A stretch of DNA of 64,000 bases from Sphingobium subterraneum (GCF_014199435.1 NZ_JACIJP010000001.1:434001-498000), one strand, 5' to 3'; numbered from the stretch's first letter, positions 43,847-51,964 are shown. Translations and numbers: made by a program. The notes: generated by a model from the letters alone, not told the origin.

Positions 43847-43897
43847 CTCGACCTCGCAGTCGCGCAGCCCTTGTCACCGGCTGGCGCTTCGATGGAT

Positions 43898-43930
43898 AAA
43901 GGGGGCCGGGGCGAGACCCCAGCCCCCTTT
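43898..43930 (-). terminator. Strong hairpin downstream of fliC
   Basis: AAAGGGGGC-x-GGGG and CCCC-x-GCCCCCTTT pair over about 14 positions with one mismatch around a CGAGA loop, 45 bases after the fliC stop. The following T run on the minus strand is short (TTTATCC). It probably terminates the abundant flagellin mRNA before the 135-residue protein gene. Confidence 0.7.
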
Positions 43931-43974
43931 CGGTTCCGGCACCATGCGGGGCATCACAGCCCTGCATGAGGCGT

Positions 43975-44829
43975 TTAACGGAACAGCGAGATGATCGTCG
44001 ACGGCGCCTGGTTGGCGATCGACAGGGCCTGCACGCCGAGCTGCTGCTTGACCTGCAGCGCCTGCAACTTGGCTGACTCCTTGGCTAGATCTGCATCGAC
44101 GAGGTTGCCGATACCGGCCTCCACGACATCGCTGAGCTTGCTGGTGAAGGTCTGCTGCGCCTCGATCTTGCGCGATGCCGCGCCCAGCGTGCTGAGCGAA
44201 GTCGCCAGATTGCTCTGAGTGGTGGTGAGCGTGTCGATCATCGCCTGCGCGTTCGCCTGCGTGTCAACCTGGCCCGTGGCGCCAACGGTCACGACGGAAC
44301 CGCCCAGGTCGAGTGCCTGGTTCGCCACCGACAGCGAGTCCGGCTGATAGTTGGCCGCCACGCTGTCGCCGTCTTTCAAAGACTGCAACGCGGTTACCGT
44401 ACCGCCGCCCGACTTCAACAGATTGGTGCCGTTGAATTCGGACGAATTGACGATCGTGGTGATCTGGTCGCGCAGGGCAACGAAATCCTGGTTGATCGCG
44501 GCGCGGCTGTTCGCGTCGATCCCGGCGTCGGCAGACTGATAGGCCTTTGCCTTCATCTGGTTGATGACGTCGGAAATCTGTTCCGCACCCGCGACCGCGA
44601 CGTCCGTCACGCTCTTGGCACGGTTCAGGGATGAGCTCACCGCCTTGAGGCCGCCCACATCGCTGCGCAATGTCTGGGCGATGGCGAAGGACGCGGAGTC
44701 ATCCTTGGTCGACGAGACGGACAGACCCGTGTTGATGCGGGTCTGGACCTGGGCAAGATTGCGGTTGGTGTCGCTCAGGCTCTGCAGCGCGGCCATCGCG
44801 CCGAGGTTGGTGTTTACTGAAAAACCCAT
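43975..44829 (-). CDS. fliC: Flagellin
   Basis: 284-residue filament protein. The N-terminal D0/D1 helices are MGFSVNTNLGAMAALQSLSDTNRNLAQVQTRINTGLSVSSTKDDSASFAIAQTLR, and the C-terminal D1/D0 ends in KLQALQVKQQLGVQALSIANQAPSTIISLFR. The variable middle is short, as is common in alphaproteobacteria. ATG 44829 has AAAGGGA 8 bases upstream; a longer in-frame extension is not flagellin-like. It is probably its own transcription unit with a terminator hairpin downstream. Confidence 0.97.
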   Translation of the reverse strand: MGFSVNTNLGAMAALQSLSDTNRNLAQVQTRINTGLSVSSTKDDSASFAIAQTLRSDVGGLKAVSSSLNRAKSVTDVAVAGAEQISDVINQMKAKAYQSADAGIDANSRAAINQDFVALRDQITTIVNSSEFNGTNLLKSGGGTVTALQSLKDGDSVAANYQPDSLSVANQALDLGGSVVTVGATGQVDTQANAQAMIDTLTTTQSNLATSLSTLGAASRKIEAQQTFTSKLSDVVEAGIGNLVDADLAKESAKLQALQVKQQLGVQALSIANQAPSTIISLFR

Positions 44830-44901
44830 GACATATTCCCTTTCTCGGGCAGGAGGCCGCCTTCTGCGGCCCCGGACCAGAAGCGCTGGCCCACCGGCAA
44901 A

Positions 44902-44915
44902 GCGCAAAATGCGCC
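44902..44915 (-). promoter_or_regulatory. Possible sigma-54 -24/-12 element upstream of fliC
   Basis: On the minus strand GG (44915-44914) is followed by ten bases and then GC (44903-44902), the spacing of a -24/-12 promoter, with a T-rich spacer. It lies about 75 bases before the fliC ATG. The element overlaps the palindrome GCGC-AAAAT-GCGC (44902-44914), so it could instead be an operator. The match to TGGCAC-N5-TTGC is partial. Confidence 0.3.
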
Positions 44916-44994
44916 CTGCCTGCTCATTCTGGGAAGGAAGTTGGGCGGGCCAAAATGGGTGGAGAAAAATTGGTGGTTAATGGGGGGTAACTAT

Positions 44995-45015
44995 GGGGCG
45001 GGTTTAGAGGGTGGG
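44995..45015 (+). other. Canonical G-quadruplex motif between fliC and the esterase gene
   Basis: Four G runs (GGGG, GGG, GGG, GGG) with loops of 1, 6 and 1 bases on the plus strand, inside a strongly G-rich, C-poor stretch (about 44940-45025). It starts 80 bases before the esterase ATG. Confidence 0.6.
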
Positions 45016-45074
45016 ATTTTTTGGGAAGAAACCGATGACCTTGCATCAGGGTCTTATTACCGTATTGTTGAAGT

Positions 45075-45947
45075 ATGTTCTGTCGCTTCTCGTATTCGGT
45101 ACTGACGATTTTCACCGCCAGCTTGCTGACTTTCGCTAATACCGCCTGTTCGCAGGAAGAGAAGAAAGTTGACGGATCAGTCGCGTATTTGCCTTCGCTT
45201 CGTGGTGACTATTTTTCATTGCATTCGGCGGAAGTCGGAAGAAAATATCATATCTACGTTCGTCTTCCTGAAGGGTATGAAAAGACCAAGAATCAACGAT
45301 TTCCTACGGTCTATCTTCTCGATGGCGACTCGACGTTTCCGATGCTCGCGCCATTGCATCTTTTCATGCATTACGATGATCAAATCCCTGAGACGATTAT
45401 AGTAGGCATTGCCTACGGTAGTTTTGAACCCGACGTTAACATGCGTCATTTCGATTTTCGAACGGTGATGGATGACGGTAGCCGTGGTGGTGCGTTGCAA
45501 TTCCTGTCGATGCTCGAAAAGGAACTGATCCCCCGTATTGATCGGCGGTTCCGCACCGATCCGGCGCGGCGTGTCCTAGTTGGCCAGAGCCGGGGAGGAA
45601 GCGCCGTTCTGCAGGCTGCATGGCTTAAGCCGCGGCTATCTTGGGCGCATATCGCCAGCAATCCCGGACGCGAGCCCGACACGAAGCTTTTGTACGGTAT
45701 GGATCGAGATGTGCCAGCAAGCACACAAGGCGGATATTTGATCGTAGCGTCAGGGTCTCATGATCGCGATTACCTCCGTGGCACCGCGCTAGAATGGAGA
45801 GATCGATTCGCGTCCCGGGCCGACCTTCCGTGGAAAGCAAGGTTCATCGACGTAGAAGGAGGCACTCATGCTGCAGACCTCGGCAATGCATATCGCGCTG
45901 CCATGAAGGTCATCTTTGATGCCGGTCCCGAGAAAGGCAATAATTGA
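45075..45947 (+). CDS. Secreted alpha/beta-hydrolase-fold esterase (esterase D / ferric-enterobactin-esterase-like)
   Basis: 290-residue protein with an N-terminal hydrophobic leader ending near NTACSQE (a poor lipobox). The putative-esterase domain has HIYVRLPEGYEK, FPTVYLLDGDSTF and the nucleophile Ser172 in LVGQSRGGSAVL; a likely catalytic His is in EGGTHAAD. The codon use is AT-richer than the flagellar neighbours (many TAT, AAA, TTT codons), and the gene lies on the opposite strand between fliC and flgH. This suggests a horizontally acquired single gene. No good ribosome site precedes ATG 45075. The substrate is unknown: esterase D relatives cleave siderophore esters, formylglutathione or acyl-glycans. 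Confidence 0.82.
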   Translation: MFCRFSYSVLTIFTASLLTFANTACSQEEKKVDGSVAYLPSLRGDYFSLHSAEVGRKYHIYVRLPEGYEKTKNQRFPTVYLLDGDSTFPMLAPLHLFMHYDDQIPETIIVGIAYGSFEPDVNMRHFDFRTVMDDGSRGGALQFLSMLEKELIPRIDRRFRTDPARRVLVGQSRGGSAVLQAAWLKPRLSWAHIASNPGREPDTKLLYGMDRDVPASTQGGYLIVASGSHDRDYLRGTALEWRDRFASRADLPWKARFIDVEGGTHAADLGNAYRAAMKVIFDAGPEKGNN

Positions 45948-46014
45948 ACCGCGGTCACTCCGTTTCGGACAAGACCTCATTCTTTTATATGGCGGTATAT
46001 CGCCCCCACCCCCC

Positions 46015-46776
46015 TCAAAACGGCGACAACACGTCCATCAACTGCTGCCCCCAGCGGGCCTGCTGCGCGTCGGTGAGCTGGCCGCGCCCGCCATAGCTGA
46101 TCCGCGCCTCGGCGATCTGGGTGTGGCGGATGGAGTTGTCGCGCGCGATGTCCTGCGGGCGCACGATGCCGCTGACGAGCAGCTCGCGCAGCTCGAAATT
46201 GACGCGCGTTTCCTGCCGACCCCGGATCAGCAGATTGCCATTGGGCAGCACCGCCGTCACCACAGCGGCAATCGTCATGGTGACGGTTTCGCTGCGGCTG
46301 GTGTTGCCCGACCCGCTCGACTTTGAGGTGCTGGCGCTCTCGACCAGCTTCGATGTGTCGACCCCGGCAAGCTTCTTCACGATTTTCTCCAGACCGAACA
46401 ACGCGCTCGCGCCCCCGCTTTCGGAACCGTCCCGGCTGCGCGCGGTGGAGGTGTCCACCACCGCCTTGTCCGAAACGTTGACCCGGATGGTCAGAATATC
46501 GCCCACCCGTCCAGCGCGCTGGTCCTGAAACAGCGCTCCGGCTCCGGTACGGAACAGGGATGCCGAGGGGATAACGCTCTCCGGCGCGGGCGAAGCCGGA
46601 TCCCCTCGAACGGTCGCCAGCGAGTCTATGCTCTGGGGCGTACCGACCTGCTCGACGGGGCTCATCTTAGGCGCGCGTCCGATTGACCCCAGCCGCCCCG
46701 CTGTCCCACATCCGGCCAGCAGCCCCAGCGCACCGAGTGACGCGATGCGCAGCGCGCTCCCTGTCCTGGCGCTCAT
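46015..46776 (-). CDS. flgH: Flagellar L-ring protein FlgH
   Basis: 253-residue outer-membrane lipoprotein. The lipobox is LLAGC at about residues 19-23. The FlgH domain has SLFRTGAGALFQDQRAGRVGDILTIRVNVSDKA and the C-terminal TRVNFELRELLVSGIVRPQDIARDNSIRHTQIAEARISYGGRG. It is the last gene of flgF-flgG-flgA-flgH, overlapping flgA by four bases. Confidence 0.96.
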   Translation of the reverse strand: MSARTGSALRIASLGALGLLAGCGTAGRLGSIGRAPKMSPVEQVGTPQSIDSLATVRGDPASPAPESVIPSASLFRTGAGALFQDQRAGRVGDILTIRVNVSDKAVVDTSTARSRDGSESGGASALFGLEKIVKKLAGVDTSKLVESASTSKSSGSGNTSRSETVTMTIAAVVTAVLPNGNLLIRGRQETRVNFELRELLVSGIVRPQDIARDNSIRHTQIAEARISYGGRGQLTDAQQARWGQQLMDVLSPF

Positions 46777-47231
46777 GGAGCCGTCACCGCGATCATGCCG
46801 CTGCCCGACACCCGGCCGTCCAGTGTTCGACTGGTCGAAAGGTTGACCGCCCGCACCGCTGCCCCGCTGGCGCCGTCGCCCAACGCGCGTCCCGGTGCAG
46901 AGATGCGCAAAGCCCCGGAGCGGACCTCCAGCGTCACGAGATCGCCCCGCCGTACCAGCAAGGGGGCCCCGACGTCGCCGGACCGGACCGTTGTGCCCGC
47001 CGGCAAGGCGCGCCGCGCCTCCTGTCCGGCGATGTCAACCGCGCGCAACGCCACCCGCGCCGCCATCGGCGGCAGTGTCCGCCGCTCGAAGTCCTCGACC
47101 TGCAACACCGCGCCCCGTGCAACCGGGCGCACCAGCACGTCGGCCTGCGCCTGCCCCACAGGCACGTCCTGCGCCCGCCCTTGCGCGAAGAACGCCAGCG
47201 CCCCCGCGCCCAGTACCAGCAGCATTCTCAT
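46773..47231 (-). CDS. flgA: Flagellar P-ring assembly chaperone FlgA
   Basis: 152-residue periplasmic protein with a short signal peptide (MRMLLVLGAGALAFFAQGRAQ). Its SAF-like domain has VARGAVLQVEDFERRTLPP and the C-terminal region GTTVRSGDVGAPLLVRRGDLVTLEVRSGALRISAPGRALGDGASGAAVRAVN is typical of FlgA. It helps assemble the P ring; flgI is not in this window. It overlaps both flgG and flgH by four bases. Confidence 0.92.
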   Translation of the reverse strand: MRMLLVLGAGALAFFAQGRAQDVPVGQAQADVLVRPVARGAVLQVEDFERRTLPPMAARVALRAVDIAGQEARRALPAGTTVRSGDVGAPLLVRRGDLVTLEVRSGALRISAPGRALGDGASGAAVRAVNLSTSRTLDGRVSGSGMIAVTAP

Positions 47232-48013
47232 CGCAACTGGCTCGACGTGCCGAGCATTTCGTCGACCGTCTTCACGACCCGGCTGTTCATCTCATAGGCG
47301 CGTTGCGCGGAAATGAGCGCGGTGATCTCCTCGACCGGATTGACGTTGGACGCCTCGACGAAGCCCTGCGTGACCGTGCCGAAGCCCGGCTCACCCGGCG
47401 AAGCCAGATTGGCCTGACCCGACGCGCTGGTTTCCACAAACAGGTTGTCGCCTTGCGCCTCCAGACCCGCATCGTTGATAAACGTCGCCAGCTGAAGCTG
47501 CCCCACAGTCTGCAAATCCGGACTGTCGGCCGTCTTCACCTGCACTTCGCCGGTCGCCGAGATCGACACATCCACTGCGTTTTGCGGAATGGTAATGCCC
47601 GGCTGGACCGCCAAACCCTGCGCCGTCACCAGTTCGCCCTGATCGGAAAGCTGGAATGATCCGTCACGTGTATACCCGGTCTGCCCGGACGGCAGCGTCA
47701 CCGGGAAGTATCCCCGCCCCTGTATGGCGATGTCATAACGATTGCCGGTCTGCGCCAGCGCGCCCTGTTGCGCGATGCGGTAGATCGCACCGGTCTTCAC
47801 GCCCGCACCGATCTGGATGCCCGACGGAACCTTTGCTTCATTCCCGCCGGACGCCGCACCCGGTCGGGCTTCCTGCTGATACAGCAGATCCTGAAACTCG
47901 GCCCGTTGCCGTTTGAACCCTGTGGTGTTCATGTTGGCGATGTTGTTCGAAATCACGTCGACATTGGTTTGCTGCGCCAGCATGCCGGTCGCCGCGATGG
48001 AAAGGGAACGCAT
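47228..48013 (-). CDS. flgG: Flagellar distal rod protein FlgG
   Basis: 261 residues with the rod/hook N-terminal motif AATGMLAQQTNVDVISNNIANMNTTGFKRQRAEFQDLLYQ, the middle GYFPVTLPSGQTGYTRDGSFQLSDQGELVTAQG and the C-terminal helix EEITALISAQRAYEMNSRVVKTVDEML. Length and motifs are standard. It follows flgF by 38 bases. Confidence 0.97.
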   Translation of the reverse strand: MRSLSIAATGMLAQQTNVDVISNNIANMNTTGFKRQRAEFQDLLYQQEARPGAASGGNEAKVPSGIQIGAGVKTGAIYRIAQQGALAQTGNRYDIAIQGRGYFPVTLPSGQTGYTRDGSFQLSDQGELVTAQGLAVQPGITIPQNAVDVSISATGEVQVKTADSPDLQTVGQLQLATFINDAGLEAQGDNLFVETSASGQANLASPGEPGFGTVTQGFVEASNVNPVEEITALISAQRAYEMNSRVVKTVDEMLGTSSQLR

Positions 48014-48051
48014 GGGTCAGGCTCCTTCTGAAATGGTCTCTGCGGACGGGG

Positions 48052-48795
48052 TCAGCCGATCCGTCCCAGCCGCTGGATTGCACGGCTGCGCATATCGTTG
48101 ATCGCATCGGCGATTTTCATGCTCGACTGATAGCTGCGCAGGATGTCGACCAGCTCGGTGGTCTCGACGATCGGCTGGACGTTCGATCCCTCCACCCCGC
48201 CGGAACGCAGGCGTGTCTCGCTGGCGCCCAACACCCGGCCACCCGCGCCGTTCATCATGCCGTCGCCGCGCGGCGTCAGGGCGCCATCGTCCCCAAACAC
48301 GGTCACGCCGATGCGACCCAGCGGCCCGTCCTTCGAGAGCACCGTGCCGTCGGCGCCGATGGACAGACTGGCTAGCGCGTCGGGCGGGACAGACAGCGGA
48401 CGACCGCCATCGTCGAGAATCTTCTGGCCACCGGATGTCACAAGATCGCCACTGTCATTGACCTTGATAAACCCGGCGCGTGTATAGGCCGTCCCGCCGC
48501 CCGGGGCCTCCACCGCGAAATATCCCGGCCCGTCGATCATCACGTCCAGCGGATTGCCCGTCGCCTCGAACGCTCCAGGACGCGTGTCCTGGGCCGCCCG
48601 GTAATCGAGGACGAACGACGCGGCCTTCGCATCGGGGACCATCGCGTCTTTCGCCCGTTCGACATATTCGTGGAACACCGGCCGCTCGCGGTGAAAACCG
48701 ACCGTGCTGGCGTTCGCCATGTTGTTCGCCGCAATGTCGAGCCTGCGCCGCAGCGCCTGCTCGTGGCTCAACAAGATGTAGCTCGAAATATCCAT
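48052..48795 (-). CDS. flgF: Flagellar proximal rod protein FlgF
   Basis: 247 residues starting MDISSYILLSHEQALRRRLDIAANNMANASTVGF, with the FlgF/FlgG middle GYFAVEAPGGGTAYTRAGFIKVNDSGDLVTSGG and C-terminal ELVDILRSYQSSMKIADAIND. A long in-frame extension upstream is not conserved and crosses the divergent fliL promoter, so ATG 48795 is used. It is the first gene of flgFGAH. Confidence 0.95.
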   Translation of the reverse strand: MDISSYILLSHEQALRRRLDIAANNMANASTVGFHRERPVFHEYVERAKDAMVPDAKAASFVLDYRAAQDTRPGAFEATGNPLDVMIDGPGYFAVEAPGGGTAYTRAGFIKVNDSGDLVTSGGQKILDDGGRPLSVPPDALASLSIGADGTVLSKDGPLGRIGVTVFGDDGALTPRGDGMMNGAGGRVLGASETRLRSGGVEGSNVQPIVETTELVDILRSYQSSMKIADAINDMRSRAIQRLGRIG

Positions 48796-48804
48796 CACCA
48801 CCCC

Positions 48805-48818
48805 GGCAAAATTTTCGC
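48805..48818 (+). promoter_or_regulatory. Possible sigma-54 -24/-12 promoter upstream of fliL
   Basis: CGGCAAAATTTTCGCA has GG and GC separated by ten bases, as in -24/-12 promoters, and partly matches TGGCAC-N5-TTGC. It points toward fliL, whose ATG is about 110 bases downstream. Confidence 0.35.
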
Positions 48819-48827
48819 AGTCCGGTT

Positions 48828-48854
48828 GGAGGGCAGGCAATTTTTGCCGCCTCC
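48828..48854. repeat. Inverted repeat in the flgF/fliL divergent region
   Basis: GGAGG and CCTCC flank the inner palindrome GGCAA-TTT-TTGCC, with a 3-base versus 1-base bulge. It sits between the sigma-54-like element and the CCTATAATAGGA motif, in the control region shared by the flgF and fliL operons. Confidence 0.45.
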
Positions 48855-48858
48855 CGGT

Positions 48859-48870
48859 CCTATAATAGGA
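48859..48870 (+). promoter_or_regulatory. CCTATAATAGGA motif, copy 1 (flgF/fliL divergent region)
   Basis: A 12-base near-palindrome containing TATAAT, identical to the motif at 51965-51976. Both copies lie in divergent intergenic regions of the flagellar cluster, so it may be a shared promoter or regulator site. Confidence 0.4.
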
Positions 48871-48927
48871 GGAAATCGGCTGGTCGGATTGCGGCCGCTC
48901 CTTTTTGCAAGAGGCAGGACACGACAT

Positions 48928-49509
48928 ATGGCAGGCAAGAAGGCTCCCCCCGCACCGGTGAAGGATGCTGCGGAGGATATCGGTATCGAGGATCTCACGC
49001 CAGAGGAGCTCGCAGGGGCAAAACCCCCGCGCTTCGGCTCGAAGCAGAAGATCATCGCGGCGGCGGGTGCCCTCCTCCTGCTGGGAGGCGGAGGCGGTGT
49101 CGCACTCCTCATGAGCGGTGGAGAAAAGCCCGGCGCCGATAAGCACGAAGAAAAGGCCTCCGCGGAAGAGGAAGCCGAAGGGGAAGGTGAGGCAGAAGGC
49201 GGCGAACTCCCGCTGGTCGATGTCCCCGCCATGATCGTGAATATGCGCACCGCCGGCGGGCAGCCCCGCTACCTCAAGATCCGTTTCATGATCGAAGCCC
49301 GCTCCAGTGCGAAGGTCGAACCGCTCAAGGCCAAACTCCCCGCCATCATCGACAGCTATCAGCCCTTCCTGCGGGAATTGCGCCCGGAAGACCTGTCTGG
49401 ATCAGCTGCGGTGTTCCGTATCAAGGAGGAACTGCTCTCTCGCGCCACTGCCGCCGTCGGATCCGGCATGGTGAAGGACATTCTGATTCAGGATCTTGTC
49501 CAGCAATGA
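48928..49509 (+). CDS. fliL: Flagellar basal-body-associated protein FliL
   Basis: 193 residues. A charged cytosolic N-terminus (MAGKKAPPAPVKDAAEDIGIEDLTPEEL) precedes one membrane helix (about residues 45-66, IIAAAGALLLLGGGGGVALLM) and an acidic linker. The periplasmic FliL domain follows (VDVPAMIVNMRTAGGQPRYLKIRFMIEA), ending VKDILIQDLVQQ. It supports stator function at the motor. The ATG is at 48928, and fliM starts 10 bases after its stop. Confidence 0.92.
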   Translation: MAGKKAPPAPVKDAAEDIGIEDLTPEELAGAKPPRFGSKQKIIAAAGALLLLGGGGGVALLMSGGEKPGADKHEEKASAEEEAEGEGEAEGGELPLVDVPAMIVNMRTAGGQPRYLKIRFMIEARSSAKVEPLKAKLPAIIDSYQPFLRELRPEDLSGSAAVFRIKEELLSRATAAVGSGMVKDILIQDLVQQ

Positions 49510-49519
49510 GGCGAGGCCG

Positions 49520-50533
49520 ATGAGTAGCGATCCGTTCGAGGAGTTCGACCTTCCCGAGCCGCCCGTCGCCAGCGCCATGGGACTGGAGAAGTTCGACCAG
49601 GCGGGCATAGACGCGCTGTTCGGGGATGTCGGCCCGGTGCATTCCAACCGCAGCGGCCTGCGCGCCGTCATCGAATCCGAAAGCATCCGGCACGAACGCC
49701 TGCCCATGCTGGAGGTGGTGTGCGAACGCATGGTTCGCGCCTTTTCCTCCTCCATGCGCAATCTGACATCCGACAGCATCGAAGTTAGCCTCGACGATGT
49801 AACGACCGCCCGTTTCGGTGACTTTATGGACCGCGTCACCCTTCCAGCCATGATCGCCGTGACCCGCGTGGAGGAATGGCAGAATTACGGGCTGATCACG
49901 ATCGATTCCGGACTGATCTACGCCGTCGTTGATGCGCTGCTCGGCGGTCGTCGATCGGGCGAGGTACTGATCGACGGACGGGAATATACGACGATCGAAA
50001 CAGCGTTGGTCTCGCGGATGCTGGAGCTTGCGATTGATGAGTTCAGCGCCGCGCTCGCCCCGATCGCGCCAGTTACGATGGTCCTGGAGCGGATCGAGAC
50101 CAACCCTCGCTTCGCGGCTATCGCGCGGCCCAGCAACATCGCCGCGATCTGTACCTTCCGCGTCGACATCGACGGACGTGGTGGGCGGTTTTCGATGGTG
50201 CTGCCCTACGCCACGCTGGAACCCATCCGCGACAAGCTGATCCAGCGCTTCATGGGCGAAAAGCTGGGGCGGGAGAATATCTGGCAGGCGCATATGGAGC
50301 AGCAGATACGGCACACCCAGATCGAAATCGAGGTAATCCTGGGGTGCGCGACGCTCTCACTCGCACAGGTCAAATCGCTGGAAGTCGGCCAAAGCCTGCC
50401 CTTCTACGCCCAGCCCGACCAGCCGATGGCGATCCAGTGCGGCAGTATAGCCCTGGCCCACGCCCTCCCGGGCCAGCGCCGGGGCAATGTCGCCGTCAGC
50501 CTCGCCAGCCCGATCGGAAAAGGAGTCCGCTGA
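49520..50533 (+). CDS. fliM: Flagellar motor switch protein FliM
   Basis: 337 residues. The N-terminal CheY-binding-type segment reads FDQAGIDALFGD, followed by the CheC-like middle domain (DSGLIYAVVDALLGGRR, ETALVSRMLELAIDEFSAALAPI, FRVDIDGRGGRFSMVLPYATLEPIRDKL) and the C-terminal SpoA domain (TQIEIEVILGCATLSLAQVKSLEVGQSLPF). It forms the C ring with FliG and FliN, neither of which is in this window. The next gene starts at the shared TGATG. Confidence 0.95.
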   Translation: MSSDPFEEFDLPEPPVASAMGLEKFDQAGIDALFGDVGPVHSNRSGLRAVIESESIRHERLPMLEVVCERMVRAFSSSMRNLTSDSIEVSLDDVTTARFGDFMDRVTLPAMIAVTRVEEWQNYGLITIDSGLIYAVVDALLGGRRSGEVLIDGREYTTIETALVSRMLELAIDEFSAALAPIAPVTMVLERIETNPRFAAIARPSNIAAICTFRVDIDGRGGRFSMVLPYATLEPIRDKLIQRFMGEKLGRENIWQAHMEQQIRHTQIEIEVILGCATLSLAQVKSLEVGQSLPFYAQPDQPMAIQCGSIALAHALPGQRRGNVAVSLASPIGKGVR

Positions 50534-50952
50534 TGTCCCTCACGCTCATGAGCAATGTCGTCACGGCGATGCTGTGCGTTGGCGTTATCGTGCAGTCGAT
50601 ACGCATGATGCGCCGCCTGCGTCTCGTGTCGGACGGACAGCTCGGCACGATGGTCAACGCCCTCGACCGCGCGACCTCTCAGGCCTCCACCGTCCTCGCC
50701 GGTCTGCGCTCGACGCTCAGCATAGACGGTGCCGCCGTGGCGCAGGACGTAGCCGCCGCCCGTGAACTGCGCGAGGAACTCACGGTCCTCATCGGCATCG
50801 CCAATTCCATGGCGGATCGCCTTGTGGAGGCAGGCCAGGCGCCCAAAAGAACAGCGCGACGCAGCCGCTCCGCCCGCCCATTTTCCGAACCCGAAGCGCT
50901 CGACAGCGCCGTGCTCGACAGGCTGGCCGACATCGTTGAGGACGCGGCATGA
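50533..50952 (+). CDS. DUF6468-like flagellar-cluster membrane protein
   Basis: 139 residues: one N-terminal transmembrane helix (MSLTLMSNVVTAMLCVGVIVQSIRMMRRLR), then a helical cytosolic region (LGTMVNALDRATSQASTVLAGLRSTL, ARELREELTVLIGIANSMADRLVEAG) and a basic tail. This is the small protein typically encoded between fliM and motE-like genes in alphaproteobacteria. Its function is not established. It overlaps fliM by one base and the next gene by four. Confidence 0.82.
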   Translation: MSLTLMSNVVTAMLCVGVIVQSIRMMRRLRLVSDGQLGTMVNALDRATSQASTVLAGLRSTLSIDGAAVAQDVAAARELREELTVLIGIANSMADRLVEAGQAPKRTARRSRSARPFSEPEALDSAVLDRLADIVEDAA

Positions 50953-51527
50953 CGTCGGTGCTCGCCCGCTCCCCGGCCCGCCAGAGGCCCTTGCTGTTGA
51001 TCATGCTGACCGGTGCCGCCGCGCTGTCCGCCGTGGCGGGCGTGGTGGGGGCAACGGCGCCCCCTCCCGCCGCCGCCCCTGCGCCGCAGAACCGGATGGC
51101 GGCCACGATCGACGACGCCATCGCCAGCCGCGACCGCATGGCCACGGCAAACATGCGTGCGCTCGACCTGCGCGAACAGGCGGCCAAGGCGGCGCAGGCA
51201 CGGCTCAGCGCGACCCTCGCGGCGAAACAGCAGCAGGACAGTGGCCCGGCGGCGGACCCTTCCGCGCCCGACCAATATGACGCGCTCGCCAAAATCTATC
51301 AGGCGATGAAACCCGCCAAGGCCGCCCCGGTGTTCGAGGCGCTCGATCTGGAAGTGCAGTATCTAGTCGCGAAGAAGATGCGGGAGCGGTCGACGGCCAT
51401 GCTGCTCGCGGCGATGTCACCGAGCGGCGCGGCGCGGCTAACCATGGCGCTCGCGGGCCGCAAGCCTCTGCGCAAGGAGCCGGACGCGTCACGCACATCG
51501 GCTATTGGGGCGACGCGCTCACCTTGA
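50949..51527 (+). CDS. MotE-like flagellar protein (MgtE-N-like domain)
   Basis: 192 residues with one N-terminal hydrophobic segment (LLLIMLTGAAALSAVAGVVGA), a coiled-coil stretch (RDRMATANMRALDLREQAAKAAQARLSATLAAKQQQ), and a C-terminal domain similar to the MgtE N-terminal/FliG-M-like helical fold (YDALAKIYQAMKPAKAAPVFEALDLEVQYLVAKKMRERSTAMLLAAM). MotE is the periplasmic chaperone of MotC in rhizobia; equivalents follow fliM widely. Its 3' end overlaps the convergent 139-residue gene by 26 bases. Confidence 0.8.
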   Translation: MTSVLARSPARQRPLLLIMLTGAAALSAVAGVVGATAPPPAAAPAPQNRMAATIDDAIASRDRMATANMRALDLREQAAKAAQARLSATLAAKQQQDSGPAADPSAPDQYDALAKIYQAMKPAKAAPVFEALDLEVQYLVAKKMRERSTAMLLAAMSPSGAARLTMALAGRKPLRKEPDASRTSAIGATRSP

Positions 51528-51921
51528 CGATCAGCGCCCGATCAAAGCCCGGAATCGCGGCGCGGAACGCTACATCAAGGCTGTCTGCCAATCGGGCACA
51601 ATCGACGGCGCGATAGGGCGACGAGCGCAACCGTGCGAAATCCAGCCCGGCACCCACCGCCACCGCCCGCAGCCGCGCGGCATCGCGCACCATCTCTGCC
51701 GCGCCGGCGGCATCCCTGGCACGCAGGACAAGAGTGAAGCGCAATACGCCCTCGATTCGGCTGCCGTCGATAATCGGAACAGCAATTTCCGCCATCGGCA
51801 TGAAACTCGGGTCGAGCGCTCCACCCCCTTCCTCGGCATCCGCGCAGGGCGCAAGCGCCCATCCAGACAGCAAAGCGAGTGCAGCGATCGATCGCGTCCA
51901 ACTCCGCCCCTTGCCCACCAT
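51502..51921 (-). CDS. Secreted hypothetical protein, possibly FliL-like (139 aa)
   Basis: No named family is recognised. Starting at ATG 51921 it has a signal peptide (RSIAALALLSGWALAPCADA) and a small mature domain: MAEIAVPIIDGSRIEGVLRFTLVLRARDAAGAAEMVRDAARLRAVAVGAGLDFARLRS, then AFRAAIPGFDRALIVKVSASPQ. The order of a strand ending in VPII, a strand RFTLVLRA, a helix of A/R and a final ALIVKVS strand resembles the periplasmic domain of FliL, but without a membrane anchor. It is convergent with the motE-like gene and divergent from the 76-residue protein. Confidence 0.72.
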   Translation of the reverse strand: MVGKGRSWTRSIAALALLSGWALAPCADAEEGGGALDPSFMPMAEIAVPIIDGSRIEGVLRFTLVLRARDAAGAAEMVRDAARLRAVAVGAGLDFARLRSSPYRAVDCARLADSLDVAFRAAIPGFDRALIVKVSASPQ

Positions 51922-51964
51922 GCCACCTGCCCTGCCGTTGGTGCCCGCCGAGGGCCGCACTCTC

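Noticed and set aside
44924..45115. 63-codon minus-strand frame upstream of fliC
   Set aside because: It reads the complement of the G-rich stretch (Pro/Ser/Thr run), has no ribosome site and overlaps the esterase start.
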